Below, piece after piece: positions 25,770-33,644 of a stretch of 42,272 nucleotides of DNA. The DNA is taken from positions 1 through 42,272 of the forward strand of contig JAIRMJ010000013.1 of NCBI GenBank assembly GCA_031258785.1, read 5' to 3'. This DNA is from Holosporales bacterium (GTDB taxonomy: Bacteria > Pseudomonadota > Alphaproteobacteria > RUG11792). Every line of letters begins with the position of its first letter. Position 1 is the stretch's first letter. Position numbers and translations under genes: made by a program. A model generated the notes under the pieces. That model did not search any database, was not told the origin of the DNA, and was given only the letters and a program-made list of their open reading frames with translations.

Positions 25770-27216
25770 TTTTTTAGTACATGCAGCGTGCTTTTGCGGC
25801 CAGGTAACAACTCAGCTTCCTGTAGCCTTGTCGTTGTTTATTTTAACTCTGCGCGGTCTCTCGTCTGCTAAAACAGCAAACAGAGGGAATCTACTGGGGA
25901 TGGCAGGCATGTTGCTCGTTATTGCGGCGCCAATTCTGATGGCTTCGCGCAACCTGCTATTTACCAAACCCTCACAAATGTACTTCTTTTATCTAACGAT
26001 GTGCACTCTGGTATGCGGCGGCTTTATTGGGTATCGCGTCGCGAAGAAAGTTAGCATGACGGCGCTGCCACAGCTACTGGCGACTTTCCATAGCCTGGTC
26101 GGATTGGCTGCAATCTTCATAGCCTGGGCCGTCCAAACATCACCATATACATTTGGACTAATAGGATCACCGGAAGAATATTTCTTGTCAGAAATTAACG
26201 CTCTGGAGTTAGCCATTGGTACAGTTGTTGGAGCTATCACGTTCGCAGGCTCTCTCATAGCTGCCGGCAAACTGCACGGGATCATTAAGGGTACGCTTTC
26301 ATATAAAGGACGAAAGGGGGTAACCCTTACCCTGGCCCTAATACTGGTGCTGCTTATCGCATTCTATACAATATGCCCTTGCACCCATGTATTCTGCCCT
26401 ATACTGGCTATCTCGCTGATGTTGGGCTATTTGCTGATTATGCCGGTTGGTGGGGCCGATATGCCAGTTATTGTGTCAATGCTAAATTCATACTCTGGCT
26501 GGGCGGCGGCAGGTATAGGATTCACTCTTAACAATATTCTTTTAATCGTAGTCGGGGCGCTCGTCGGTATGTCTGGAGCCATTCTCAGTAGCATCATGTG
26601 CAAGGGAATGAACAGATCGATAAGGAGCGTTATATTCGGAGGTGCAGGAGCAACGACGGCACCGACATGCTCAGGAACGACACAACCTAAAGGAAATGTC
26701 AAGCTCTGTAGCGGCGAGGATGCGGCGATAATCCTAAAGAATGCATCTACTGTGATCGTAGTGCCTGGCTATGGTATGGCAGTATCACAGGCACAGCACG
26801 CACTCAGAGAGCTAGCAGAGGCTTTGCAGAATGATGACGTTACTGTCAAGTATGCAATCCATCCGGTCGCCGGCAGAATGCCCGGCCACATGAATGTGCT
26901 CCTAGCTGAGGCAAACATACCGTATGAGGATGTGTTTGAAGGCGGCGAGATTAATAGAGAATTCAGCACAACGGACGTTGTGTTGGTGGTGGGGGCAAAC
27001 GATATAACCAACCCAGCAGCCAAGACAGATCCGACCTCCCCAATATATGGTATGCCCGTTCTGGATGTAGGTAATGCAAAGACAGTCCTATTTATCAAGA
27101 GATCGTTAGCTGCTGGATACGCCGGGATAGATAACGATCTCTTCTACAAAGAAAACACTATGATGCTTCTCGGAGATGCCAAAAAGGTGCTGGAAACAGT
27201 CTTGCGCTCTTTTTAG
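25762..27216 (+). CDS. pntB: NAD(P) transhydrogenase subunit beta (PntB)
   Basis: The 484-residue subunit has about nine membrane helices in the first 290 residues, including the FHSLVGLAA and GGADMPVIVSMLNSYSGWAAAGIGF stretches that line the proton path. The soluble NADP(H)-binding domain follows, with VVPGYGMAVSQAQHALREL, AIHPVAGRMPGHMNVLLAEA and VGANDITNPAAKTDPTSPI. It completes the enzyme with pntAA and pntAB. The open frame reaches back to 25696, but the family start MISFLVHAACF at 25762 overlaps pntAB naturally. It gives a parasite-like cell a way to make NADPH without an oxidative pentose pathway. Confidence 0.96.
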   Translation: MISFLVHAACFCGQVTTQLPVALSLFILTLRGLSSAKTANRGNLLGMAGMLLVIAAPILMASRNLLFTKPSQMYFFYLTMCTLVCGGFIGYRVAKKVSMTALPQLLATFHSLVGLAAIFIAWAVQTSPYTFGLIGSPEEYFLSEINALELAIGTVVGAITFAGSLIAAGKLHGIIKGTLSYKGRKGVTLTLALILVLLIAFYTICPCTHVFCPILAISLMLGYLLIMPVGGADMPVIVSMLNSYSGWAAAGIGFTLNNILLIVVGALVGMSGAILSSIMCKGMNRSIRSVIFGGAGATTAPTCSGTTQPKGNVKLCSGEDAAIILKNASTVIVVPGYGMAVSQAQHALRELAEALQNDDVTVKYAIHPVAGRMPGHMNVLLAEANIPYEDVFEGGEINREFSTTDVVLVVGANDITNPAAKTDPTSPIYGMPVLDVGNAKTVLFIKRSLAAGYAGIDNDLFYKENTMMLLGDAKKVLETVLRSF

Positions 27217-27397
27217 TGCAATTACCAAATCCGATGAACGTAGAACGTAGAAAATTGCGAGCAAGGTAGTGATAAAGGAACTAACGGGCGGGCTCTTAAC
27301 TGACAACTGATGCTGGGTTATGCTTGTGCGCAGGCCTTGTCTATTGCAAGGTGAACAGTTGTGTCACATGCCAGTTTCATGGTAGCATCGCTGCATT

Positions 27398-28798
27398 ATG
27401 ACAGACTTGATTTTACATAATTTGGAGGCTGAGCAGGCATTGCTCGGTGCGGTCATTCTTGACAACTCCGTTATTGACAACATTCCAGATCTGTTTAGAG
27501 CGCATCACTTTTCTGCTGAGCTTCACTCCAAAATATATACTGCGATATGCCAAATCCACGACATTGGTTCTGTCGCAGATCCGATAACGGTTTCCTCCTA
27601 CTTAAAATCGGACGAGGTGTTCCAGAATGCGAACGGGGAGAAATATGTTTTAGATTTGGTTGACTCTGTGATTAGCATGACCGGTGTTGCTGATTACGCG
27701 AGGATAATATACGACCTTTACATGCGTCGGCAACTGGTTGAGATAAGCGACAGAACGATATACAAGGCCAAGGCAATGGATTCTTCTGAAAAAGCCACTG
27801 ACATCATAGAAGCGGCCGAGAAGGAGCTATATGATCTGAGTGGCGACGCAACGATAAGTAGCAAGATGGTCGCGTTCAGCGACGCTCTTGCAGAATCTAT
27901 TGAAGCTGCGACTTTGGCATTTAAAAGAGACACCAGAATCGTCGGCATAACATCTGGCTTTAAGCTTGTAGATAAGTGGCTAGGGGGACTGCACAACTCT
28001 GATCTTATTGTTGTTGCTGGGCGACCATCCATGGGAAAGACAGCGTTCGCTACAAATGTCGCTTTTAACGCGGCCAGAGCGAAACTGAGCGACATGACTG
28101 ACGGAACTGGAGTTGTCTTCTTCTCCCTGGAGATGTCTGCAGAGCAACTTGCTACAAGGATACTCGCCAGTGAGTCTGGGATCCCGTCTGACTGTATACG
28201 GCGCGGTGAGATCCCAAAGGATGCCTTTGATAAGTTTGTTACCATCAGTCACGAGCTTGAGCGACTGGAACTGTACATAGATGATACCCCCAACATAACC
28301 ATAAATCAGATCAGAAACAGAGTGAGAAGGCTGAAAAGGCAAAAAAACATAGGGCTTATTGTGGTGGATTACCTGCAGCTGATTGAGACCGCTGGATACA
28401 AGCGAAACGGAGATACCAGAGTTCAGGAGATTTCCGAGATTACCAGAGCATTAAAGGGATTGGCCAAGGAGCTGAACGTTCCAGTCCTAGCGTTGTCACA
28501 GTTGTCAAGAGCGGTCGAGCAAAGAGATGACAAGAAACCGCAACTATCAGATTTGAGGGAGTCTGGGTCGATTGAGCAAGATTCTGATGTCGTGATGTTC
28601 ATATTCAGAGAAGAGTACTACAAGGCCAGGAAAGAGCCACCAGAATGTACAATTGAGCATGATAAGTGGCGCCATGAGATGGAAAAGATATATAACAGGG
28701 CTGAAGTCATAATTGCAAAACAACGCCATGGTCCAATCGGCACCGTTAAACTGTTCTTTGATGGCAGGTTAACGAAGTTCGGTAACCTCATTGAGTAG
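27398..28798 (+). CDS. dnaB: Replicative DNA helicase DnaB
   Basis: The 466-residue protein unwinds DNA at the replication fork as a hexamer. The N-terminal helical domain (HNLEAEQALLGAVILDN and on) binds primase. The RecA-like C-terminal domain has Walker A GRPSMGKTAF (208-217), Walker B VVDYLQLI (about 320-327), and LSQLSRAVEQRDDKKPQLSDLRESGSIEQDSD with the arginine finger region. No intein is present. It is flanked by the pnt operon and rnc, and a 181-base gap before it holds its promoter. Being complete and typical, it is a chromosomal rather than a phage copy, although a lone terL lies about 3 kb upstream. Confidence 0.97.
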   Translation: MTDLILHNLEAEQALLGAVILDNSVIDNIPDLFRAHHFSAELHSKIYTAICQIHDIGSVADPITVSSYLKSDEVFQNANGEKYVLDLVDSVISMTGVADYARIIYDLYMRRQLVEISDRTIYKAKAMDSSEKATDIIEAAEKELYDLSGDATISSKMVAFSDALAESIEAATLAFKRDTRIVGITSGFKLVDKWLGGLHNSDLIVVAGRPSMGKTAFATNVAFNAARAKLSDMTDGTGVVFFSLEMSAEQLATRILASESGIPSDCIRRGEIPKDAFDKFVTISHELERLELYIDDTPNITINQIRNRVRRLKRQKNIGLIVVDYLQLIETAGYKRNGDTRVQEISEITRALKGLAKELNVPVLALSQLSRAVEQRDDKKPQLSDLRESGSIEQDSDVVMFIFREEYYKARKEPPECTIEHDKWRHEMEKIYNRAEVIIAKQRHGPIGTVKLFFDGRLTKFGNLIE

Positions 28799-28952
28799 AT
28801 TGCTGCTGTTGCTCGAGGTCTGCCGGCATGATGGTAATGTATGGAAGAAGGTAGCATAAAATGTTGTTTATCACTTGAAGACGCCGTATCCTGGTGTGGA
28901 TTGCCAGAACAGTCTCAAGTTCGTATAAAGAATGCGTGAAACGAGGACATCC

Positions 28953-29543
28953 ATGAAGATGATGGATAAAGCGCTGCGGCATACCAGTTTATCGGATACT
29001 GATTTTGATAGGCTGGAGTTCCTGGGGGACAGGGTGCTTGGCTTGGTCATTGCTAAATATGTATATAGTACTACTCCTGGCTCCGCTGGTGATATGGCCA
29101 AAAAGCAGGCCGCATTTGTTAGCGCAGATGCATGTGCGCGTGCCGCCGTACTGTATGGGCTCGACAAGACGCTGAAGACCGCTGACAAGAATCTCAAGCA
29201 GAACAGGTCTGTGCTTGCTGACGCTATGGAGGCAGTCCTCGGGGCAACTCTTTTGGACTTTGGGTACGAAGAGGCCGAGAAGCTGGTGATGGATCTCTGG
29301 CAAGATATCTTTAATGACTATGATGAGACGGAGCAAGAATACAAGACTCAACTGCAGGAGCTGAATCAGTCCTTGAATGGCCAAAGGCCTGTTTATGAGG
29401 TTCTTGCCAGCTCCGGGCCAGCACATGATCCTGAGTTTACTGTTCGTGTCACGGCTCTAGGTCGGACGGCATCTGCAACTGGGCGATCAAAGAAGGCAGC
29501 AGAAACAGCGGCAGCTAAGCTGCTTTTGGTGAATTTAAAGTAG
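28953..29543 (+). CDS. rnc: Ribonuclease III, short N-terminus
   Basis: The 196-residue enzyme cuts double-stranded RNA in rRNA processing and mRNA decay. The nuclease signature DRLEFLGDRVLGLV (from residue 19) and the second acidic box NRSVLADAMEAVLGA are intact. A C-terminal dsRNA-binding domain (about 125-196, KTQLQELNQ to ETAAAKLLL) follows. The ATG at 28953 is chosen because GAGG lies 6 bases before it. An ATG at 28932 in frame has no ribosome site, and a stop lies just before that. Either way the usual first helix of about 20-25 residues is missing compared with typical 220-230-residue enzymes. It converges on omp4. Confidence 0.92.
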   Translation: MKMMDKALRHTSLSDTDFDRLEFLGDRVLGLVIAKYVYSTTPGSAGDMAKKQAAFVSADACARAAVLYGLDKTLKTADKNLKQNRSVLADAMEAVLGATLLDFGYEEAEKLVMDLWQDIFNDYDETEQEYKTQLQELNQSLNGQRPVYEVLASSGPAHDPEFTVRVTALGRTASATGRSKKAAETAAAKLLLVNLK

Positions 29544-29582
29544 CGATATTTTCGTTCCTTCTAATTTAGTTATAAGTCGGTT

Positions 29583-29609
29583 TATTGGGGGGCCACAGAA
29601 CCCCCAATA
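29583..29609. terminator. Hairpin between convergent rnc and omp4
   Basis: TATTGGGGG and CCCCCAATA form a perfect 9-pair stem with a 9-base loop. It lies 39 bases after the rnc stop and just past the omp4 stop. There is no long T-run on either side, but its place suggests a shared terminator or 3'-end protector for both transcripts. Confidence 0.55.
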
Positions 29610-29611
29610 TC

Positions 29612-30385
29612 TCAGATATACACCCTTAAATTAAACGACATTACACACACAGTAGTCTTAACTGACTTTGCGTTGCCACCTTCTTTGACGGCGGTATCGC
29701 TGCTGTTCGACTCCTTCGCCAGATCAGCCATTAGCTTGTGATTTGCTTTCATGCGAGCTGTTCCTTCGAGTCCAATTGACATTCGGTGATCTAGGAGATA
29801 CACCCTGATTCCGCCCCCAGCCATCGGGGTCACTGACACAGAACTTCTGCTCGTGCTACTAGCCTTGTCGGAATCTGAATCTGTAGTTGTATCAGCATAC
29901 GTTAGCTTGTAGCCGGCGAACATCACTCCTGCCACTATATATAACTCAACATTTGGTGTTACAAGGTATCCAAATTGTGGCGCTAGTCCTACAAACCACT
30001 TATTCTTGACCTGCAGAGTGTCAATGTCAAGTGCGGGATCGTGTGCTGTGGTTGAATCCGGCCGCCAACCGTTGTATGCAAATGACGTCGTCCCAGGTTG
30101 GATTCCGCCTCTTATTTCGATTGTTATCATGGAATCGTTGACACGCCACGCATATCCAGCTGCACCTAGTATTTCTATCTTAAACCTCTTTTTTTGAGTT
30201 GCTGCAGATTTATTACCGGTAATGGCAGTTTCGCCAGGTCCCTTCACTTTTACGACTGTCTTAGTCATTGCGCCGCTTAAGCTGAGGCCGCCGACAAAGC
30301 CACCGTTTGGGCATGCCGCTCCAATAGCCTTCGTTATCGTCACTGCTGCTACCATCCATGCCACTAAAAATCTCTTCATTTTCAT
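29612..30385 (-). CDS. Small outer-membrane beta-barrel protein, paralogue 4
   Basis: The 257-residue protein has a signal peptide (MKMKRFLVAWMVAAVTITKA, cleavage near IGA/ACPNGG) and an N-terminal GGFVGGLSLSG strand. It shares with paralogue 3 the GETAI/SAATQKK segment and with all members the NHKLMADLAK and GGNAKSVKT stretches and a final strand (VMSFNLRVYI). A ribosome site GGAG lies 8 bases before the ATG. It stands alone, 20 kb from the other copies and next to IS copy B; copy A likewise neighbours paralogue 3. That suggests IS-linked duplication. Role inferred as a surface barrel. Confidence 0.72.
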   Translation of the reverse strand: MKMKRFLVAWMVAAVTITKAIGAACPNGGFVGGLSLSGAMTKTVVKVKGPGETAITGNKSAATQKKRFKIEILGAAGYAWRVNDSMITIEIRGGIQPGTTSFAYNGWRPDSTTAHDPALDIDTLQVKNKWFVGLAPQFGYLVTPNVELYIVAGVMFAGYKLTYADTTTDSDSDKASSTSRSSVSVTPMAGGGIRVYLLDHRMSIGLEGTARMKANHKLMADLAKESNSSDTAVKEGGNAKSVKTTVCVMSFNLRVYI

Positions 30386-30543
30386 TTGTTCTACTCCGTC
30401 TGAATCGGATACGTCCTACCTAATTTTTATACAATATTTTGTTTGGTGGGCAATTTTTGCTCACAAATCTATGAAAAATTTATGAATGTGTTGCTGTAAT
30501 GCATCAGAAAATGATCTAAAATTATTTTTCTTTACAAATTTAT

Positions 30544-30822
30544 GGGCTGTCCTAGATAAGAAAAATAATCTAGAATGGAGAGATGAGAAAGAGCAGATTA
30601 AACAAACCAAAACAGGAGTACTCCACGGTAGGACCCACTGCAAGGAGTTCCCCAGAAATCCTTAACTTACACAAGGATACCGTGACACCATTTTTTCACA
30701 AGTTTTGGTTGTTGACTCACAAGAACACAGGAGGAAGTTTAACACCAAAAAACTCCTATCATGAAGATCCGGCTTTTTCAATAGATTGATGGTGGTTTTT
30801 AGTTGTTACCTAGGACAGCCCC
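30544..30822 (+). mobile_element. Internally deleted IS1595-type element (copy B)
   Basis: The 279-base element has ends GGGCTGTCCTAG and CTAGGACAGCCC and runs parallel to copy A. A 68-codon frame (30583-30789) starts MRKSRLNKPKQ, then TARSSPEILNLHKDTVTPFFHK. This resembles the helix-turn-helix N-terminus of IS1595/ISXO2 transposases (TARxxAELxGVNRxTVxxFFHK). The DDE core is absent. The flanks show no clean 8-base duplication. It fills most of the gap between omp4 and sspB. The remaining flanks (30386-30543 and 30823-30941) hold no ORF. Confidence 0.7.
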
Positions 30823-30941
30823 TAACTATTTTGTATCTCTCAACGTAATACCTCAGTTGCTTTGGCGTAGCCATGTAAGACTTGTCCCATATTTCACTTC
30901 TCCAGTTGATATCAATATCTTCACTCTTCGGGACTATACAA

Positions 30942-31388
30942 CTAGTCATCCTTCTTTCGAAACATGTCTATGGAAACAACATTCCCGCTTTGTGGTTTAT
31001 CTGCTGCTGGCTTACTGATTTTCTTAACATTTGTAAGGTCTGGCATAAATTCCAGAGAAAAATCTTCTGATGGATCCGATACTGAAACTATTGATGCGAA
31101 CGGGACGTAGATAGTCTCGTCAGCATGCTCAAACGTAAGGCTTACTGAAAATCCAAAATCGTCTACTTTGAGATCCCAAAATTCGTACTGCAGCACGATT
31201 GTCATCTCGCCATCGAATTCTTTTGCGAGAATGTCAGACATTTTGACATTTGGATGTGTAGTTGCGAATGTAACGAACAGGTGTTGTTTCCTGAATAATC
31301 CATGCCTGGAAACCTGCCGAAGGATTTCCTTTACCACGGACATCGAGGCACTCTTCAGAAGGTCCTCATAATCTATTCTCTTCGTCAT
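30942..31388 (-). CDS. sspB: Alpha-type SspB, ClpXP adaptor for tmRNA-tagged proteins
   Basis: The 148-residue protein has the alphaproteobacterial SspB fold: MTKRIDYEDLLKSASMSVVKEIL, then a beta-rich core (LFVTFATTHPNVKMSDILAKEF, MTIVLQYEFWDL, FGFSVSLTF, IYVPFASIVSVSDPS). The C-terminal tail is flexible and ends NVVSIDMFRKKDD, like the ClpX-docking tails of SspB proteins. SspB grips the ssrA tag and carries the substrate to ClpXP. The frame is open 22 codons further upstream, but MTKR at 31388 has GGAAG 5 bases before it and fits the family. The ssrA gene lies directly upstream on the same strand, so tag and tag reader are neighbours. Confidence 0.88.
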   Translation of the reverse strand: MTKRIDYEDLLKSASMSVVKEILRQVSRHGLFRKQHLFVTFATTHPNVKMSDILAKEFDGEMTIVLQYEFWDLKVDDFGFSVSLTFEHADETIYVPFASIVSVSDPSEDFSLEFMPDLTNVKKISKPAADKPQSGNVVSIDMFRKKDD

Positions 31389-31478
31389 ATCCACTTCCGT
31401 CTTCAAACAAAACCATCTCAGTGGGGAAACTTCTGTTGCCCGGTGTTTCCCCAAACCGCAGATCCTACCGTCTTAGTT

Positions 31479-31504
31479 AAAAAACAGCAAGCGCAACTTC
31501 AGCT
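31479..31504 (-). terminator. Intrinsic terminator of ssrA
   Basis: Reading the minus strand, AGC-TG-AAG, loop TTGCG, CTT-GCT form a small hairpin with a two-base bulge. A G and six T follow (31484-31479). It marks the likely 3' end of the tmRNA precursor. Confidence 0.5.
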
Positions 31505-31780
31505 TAAAATCCCATTCCGGGCAAATTAAGCAGCTGCTGCAACTCCAGACTTCCTGTTAAGGTTAGCCACGGACCTTCTTCTGCCTCTTCTTCTATTTGA
31601 GTTGGCATTTATTTTCGTTCAGCCCGATATCGGTGGTACTATGCCGAGTGAAAGTCCTACCTTTATTACCACATGTCGAACCTTTTTCGCCCCCATATTG
31701 GCGGAGGCGCAGGGTACTGCCCCCTGGTCCATATGGCCTATTCCGTGATTCATTTATCACCATAGTTGCACAGATGCAAC
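31485..31780 (-). ncRNA. ssrA: Circularly permuted two-piece tmRNA (alpha type)
   Basis: In transcript order, the acceptor piece comes first. Its T-arm is CAGGG/CCCTG with loop GGCAGTA (31726-31710), followed by CGCCTCC, G and CCA (31709-31699). Only four bases (ATAT) separate it from the coding piece, which starts GGGGGCG (31694-31688) and continues AAAAAGGTTCGACATG, the conserved tmRNA 5' sequence. GGGGGCG pairs with CGCCTCC over 7 bases, including a G3-U70 wobble, the alanine identity element. The tag frame follows (see next entry). tmRNA frees stalled ribosomes and tags the product for proteolysis. It lies between gmk and sspB. The permuted form is known in alphaproteobacteria; the boundaries of the mature pieces are estimates. 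Confidence 0.85.
31526..31606 (-). other. tmRNA tag-peptide reading frame, 26 residues and strongly basic
   Basis: From the resume codon GCC at 31606 to TAA at 31526 the frame encodes 26 residues. It begins ANSNRRRGRRRSV, continues ANLNRKSG and ends VAAAA. The AN-S/D-N start and the alanine-rich end are typical of ssrA tags. The middle has eight arginines and one lysine and no acidic residue. A second ANxN in the middle hints at an internal duplication. Typical tags are 8-15 residues, although some Anaplasmataceae tags are longer. Confidence 0.8.
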
Positions 31781-31786
31781 CGTTTG

Positions 31787-31795
31787 ATTATAGCA
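31787..31795 (-). promoter_or_regulatory. Extended -10 promoter of ssrA
   Basis: On the minus strand TGCTATAAT is a perfect extended -10 element. It lies between the gmk stop (31846) and the tmRNA. Transcription would start near 31780. No good -35 is visible, as is common with extended -10 promoters. Confidence 0.6.
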
Positions 31796-31845
31796 CGAAT
31801 AGACCGCTAGGTGGATATAAATTTGTTCAAGATCACAGCGGCCTG

Positions 31846-32406
31846 TTATCCAGCAAGGATATTATTGAACCTCCTGGAGGAGTTCTGTATATCGTCGTTG
31901 ATGATAACGTGCTCGTATCTTGCTATCTTCTCACAGTTGAAGGAGTTTTCAAGCCGATCCCGGAGGGCAGCAGCTCCATCTGAATTTCTCTCAGTGAGCC
32001 TCCTTTGCAGAGACTTAATTGATGGAGGCAGAATCAAGACTCCTACGCACTCGATACCTGAAAGCAGACCGTCTTCCAGGACCTTATAGGCCCCATCAAA
32101 ATCGAGATCCATAATGCATCTGTTCTTTTTGAGGAGAACATCTGATACGGCGTTTTTGATTGTTCCGTAGCGGTTCCCAAAGCACTCCACATGCTCTATG
32201 AACTCGCCGTCCTTGATAAGCTCCTCGAACCTCTTGTGTGAAATAAAGTGATACTCCATACCATCACGTTCACTCGGCCGCGGACTTCTAGTTGTGCATG
32301 AAACTGTCACTCCAACGGACTTAACTGCTGCCGCGGCAAGTTTGATTAATGTCGACTTACCAGCTCCAGACGGTCCAGATACAACATAGCAGAGCTTCTT
32401 CCCCAT
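31846..32406 (-). CDS. gmk: Guanylate kinase
   Basis: The 186-residue enzyme converts GMP and ATP to GDP and ADP. P-loop SGPSGAGKST (10-19), the GMP-binding segment SCTTRSPRPSERDGMEYHFIS, EHVECFGNRYGT and the Walker B-like CIMDLDFDGA are all present. Its ATG overlaps the stop of the upstream MotB-like gene by one base (TGATG). It is slightly shorter than the usual 200 or so residues at the C-terminus. Downstream on the same strand lies ssrA with its own promoter. Confidence 0.95.
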   Translation of the reverse strand: MGKKLCYVVSGPSGAGKSTLIKLAAAAVKSVGVTVSCTTRSPRPSERDGMEYHFISHKRFEELIKDGEFIEHVECFGNRYGTIKNAVSDVLLKKNRCIMDLDFDGAYKVLEDGLLSGIECVGVLILPPSIKSLQRRLTERNSDGAAALRDRLENSFNCEKIARYEHVIINDDIQNSSRRFNNILAG

Positions 32407-33365
32407 CAGCGCTCATCCAGCTTAAACTCTATCCTCCTATTTTTGGCGAGATCATCACCTGTCTTCCCAGTTGCAAGAGGTTGATTTTCGCCAAATCCAG
32501 CCGCTACCAGGTGTTGAGGCTCGACGCCCTGTTTTATCAGATATTTTACGACAGAGATCGCACGGGCAGCAGAAAGCTCCCAGTTTGACTGAAAGCGTCC
32601 ACCAGTAATCGGTCTATTGTCCGTATGACCATCAACTCTGAGAATCCATCTGATTTGTTTCGGTATCTTTTCTCCTAGTTCCTTTATAACACTGGCTAAT
32701 TCCGAGACCTGCCGAGCTCCTTCTGGACTCAGTTCGTCCGATGCTGAATCAAAGAATAGCTCAGACTGAAAAACAAAACGATCGCCAACTATTTTGATAC
32801 CTTCTCGCCCATCAACAATCACCTGCATTTTGTCGAAGAATTCCGATCTGTATGCATTTATCTTTGTAAGCTCGTTAAGTTTCAGGTTTTCTCTTCTGAT
32901 ACGATCCATTGCCTGCTTCTGTTCGTCAGCGTCCTTGTGAGCTGCGTCCAGAGCAACCATGACGTCCTTCAATTGATTGGTCACCACCTCAATCTTTTCA
33001 AGGAGAGTCGCCTTCTCTGCATTCTCATCCTTCCTGAGAGCTACCTCCTTCTGGAACATAGCCTGAAGAGTCTCGATGGCCTCGTTCAAATCTTCTATGC
33101 GCTTCGAAAGATCGTCATTCTTTGTGACGAGTTCGGCATTCTTGTCCTTCTCTTTGTTTAAAAGTGTGCAGACACTGCTGAACCTGGTCTTGAGGTCCGA
33201 CAGGGTAGTGTCCTTATCGAGAATGACACGGGACAGGTAAATCTGCGAAGCGATGAATCCAACAAGAACAAAGATGAATACCAAGAGAACGGTGGATAAT
33301 GCGTCAACAAAACCGGGCCATATATCTACTTCTTCTTGCCCCCCCCTTTTGTAAAATAGACTCAC
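32406..33365 (-). CDS. MotB/OmpA-like peptidoglycan-binding membrane protein
   Basis: The 319-residue protein has one membrane helix near the N-terminus (about 20-45, WPGFVDALSTVLLVFIFVLVG) with an Asp in the MotB/TolR/ExbD position. A long coiled coil (about 55-165) and a C-terminal OmpA domain (about 190-319) follow, with VDGHTDNRPI, the WELSAARAISVVKYL motif and a KNRRIEFKL end. Such proteins pair with a MotA/TolQ-like proton channel and grip the cell wall. No flagellar gene and no MotA partner is nearby, so it may serve envelope stability rather than motility. It is coupled to gmk by a one-base overlap. A C7 run on the plus strand lies in its first codons. Confidence 0.85.
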   Translation of the reverse strand: MSLFYKRGGQEEVDIWPGFVDALSTVLLVFIFVLVGFIASQIYLSRVILDKDTTLSDLKTRFSSVCTLLNKEKDKNAELVTKNDDLSKRIEDLNEAIETLQAMFQKEVALRKDENAEKATLLEKIEVVTNQLKDVMVALDAAHKDADEQKQAMDRIRRENLKLNELTKINAYRSEFFDKMQVIVDGREGIKIVGDRFVFQSELFFDSASDELSPEGARQVSELASVIKELGEKIPKQIRWILRVDGHTDNRPITGGRFQSNWELSAARAISVVKYLIKQGVEPQHLVAAGFGENQPLATGKTGDDLAKNRRIEFKLDER

Positions 33366-33644
33366 GTACCCAGTTTCTTCGCTATTCGTAATGATATGAG
33401 TATATCACCGTTGCACTGGGATCGCCTCATGATTTTTTATGTTTGTCTCTGTGAGATCTGACTGTTCTGTGTACATGGGCCCCACGCGTTAATGCCACTA
33501 GAGGCGGTGTGGTAGAATGGGCACAAGTGGGGGTGGACGGAGTGTTCTATTAGAGTTTTCTCGGGTATGCCGATTAAGTTATAGAAAAGCCACCTGTGCC
33601 TATTATTACAGTACCATACATACAACCGTACTGTCAAAGTATTT

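Noticed and set aside
22943-28798. Prophage spanning terL to dnaB
   Set aside because: Between them lie only the pnt operon genes, and DnaB is a normal chromosomal type; no structural phage genes are present.
31597-31983. 128-codon plus-strand ORF beginning MSWHLFSFSPISVV
   Set aside because: It lies opposite the tmRNA and the 3' end of gmk and has no ribosome site or family; both real features explain the sequence.
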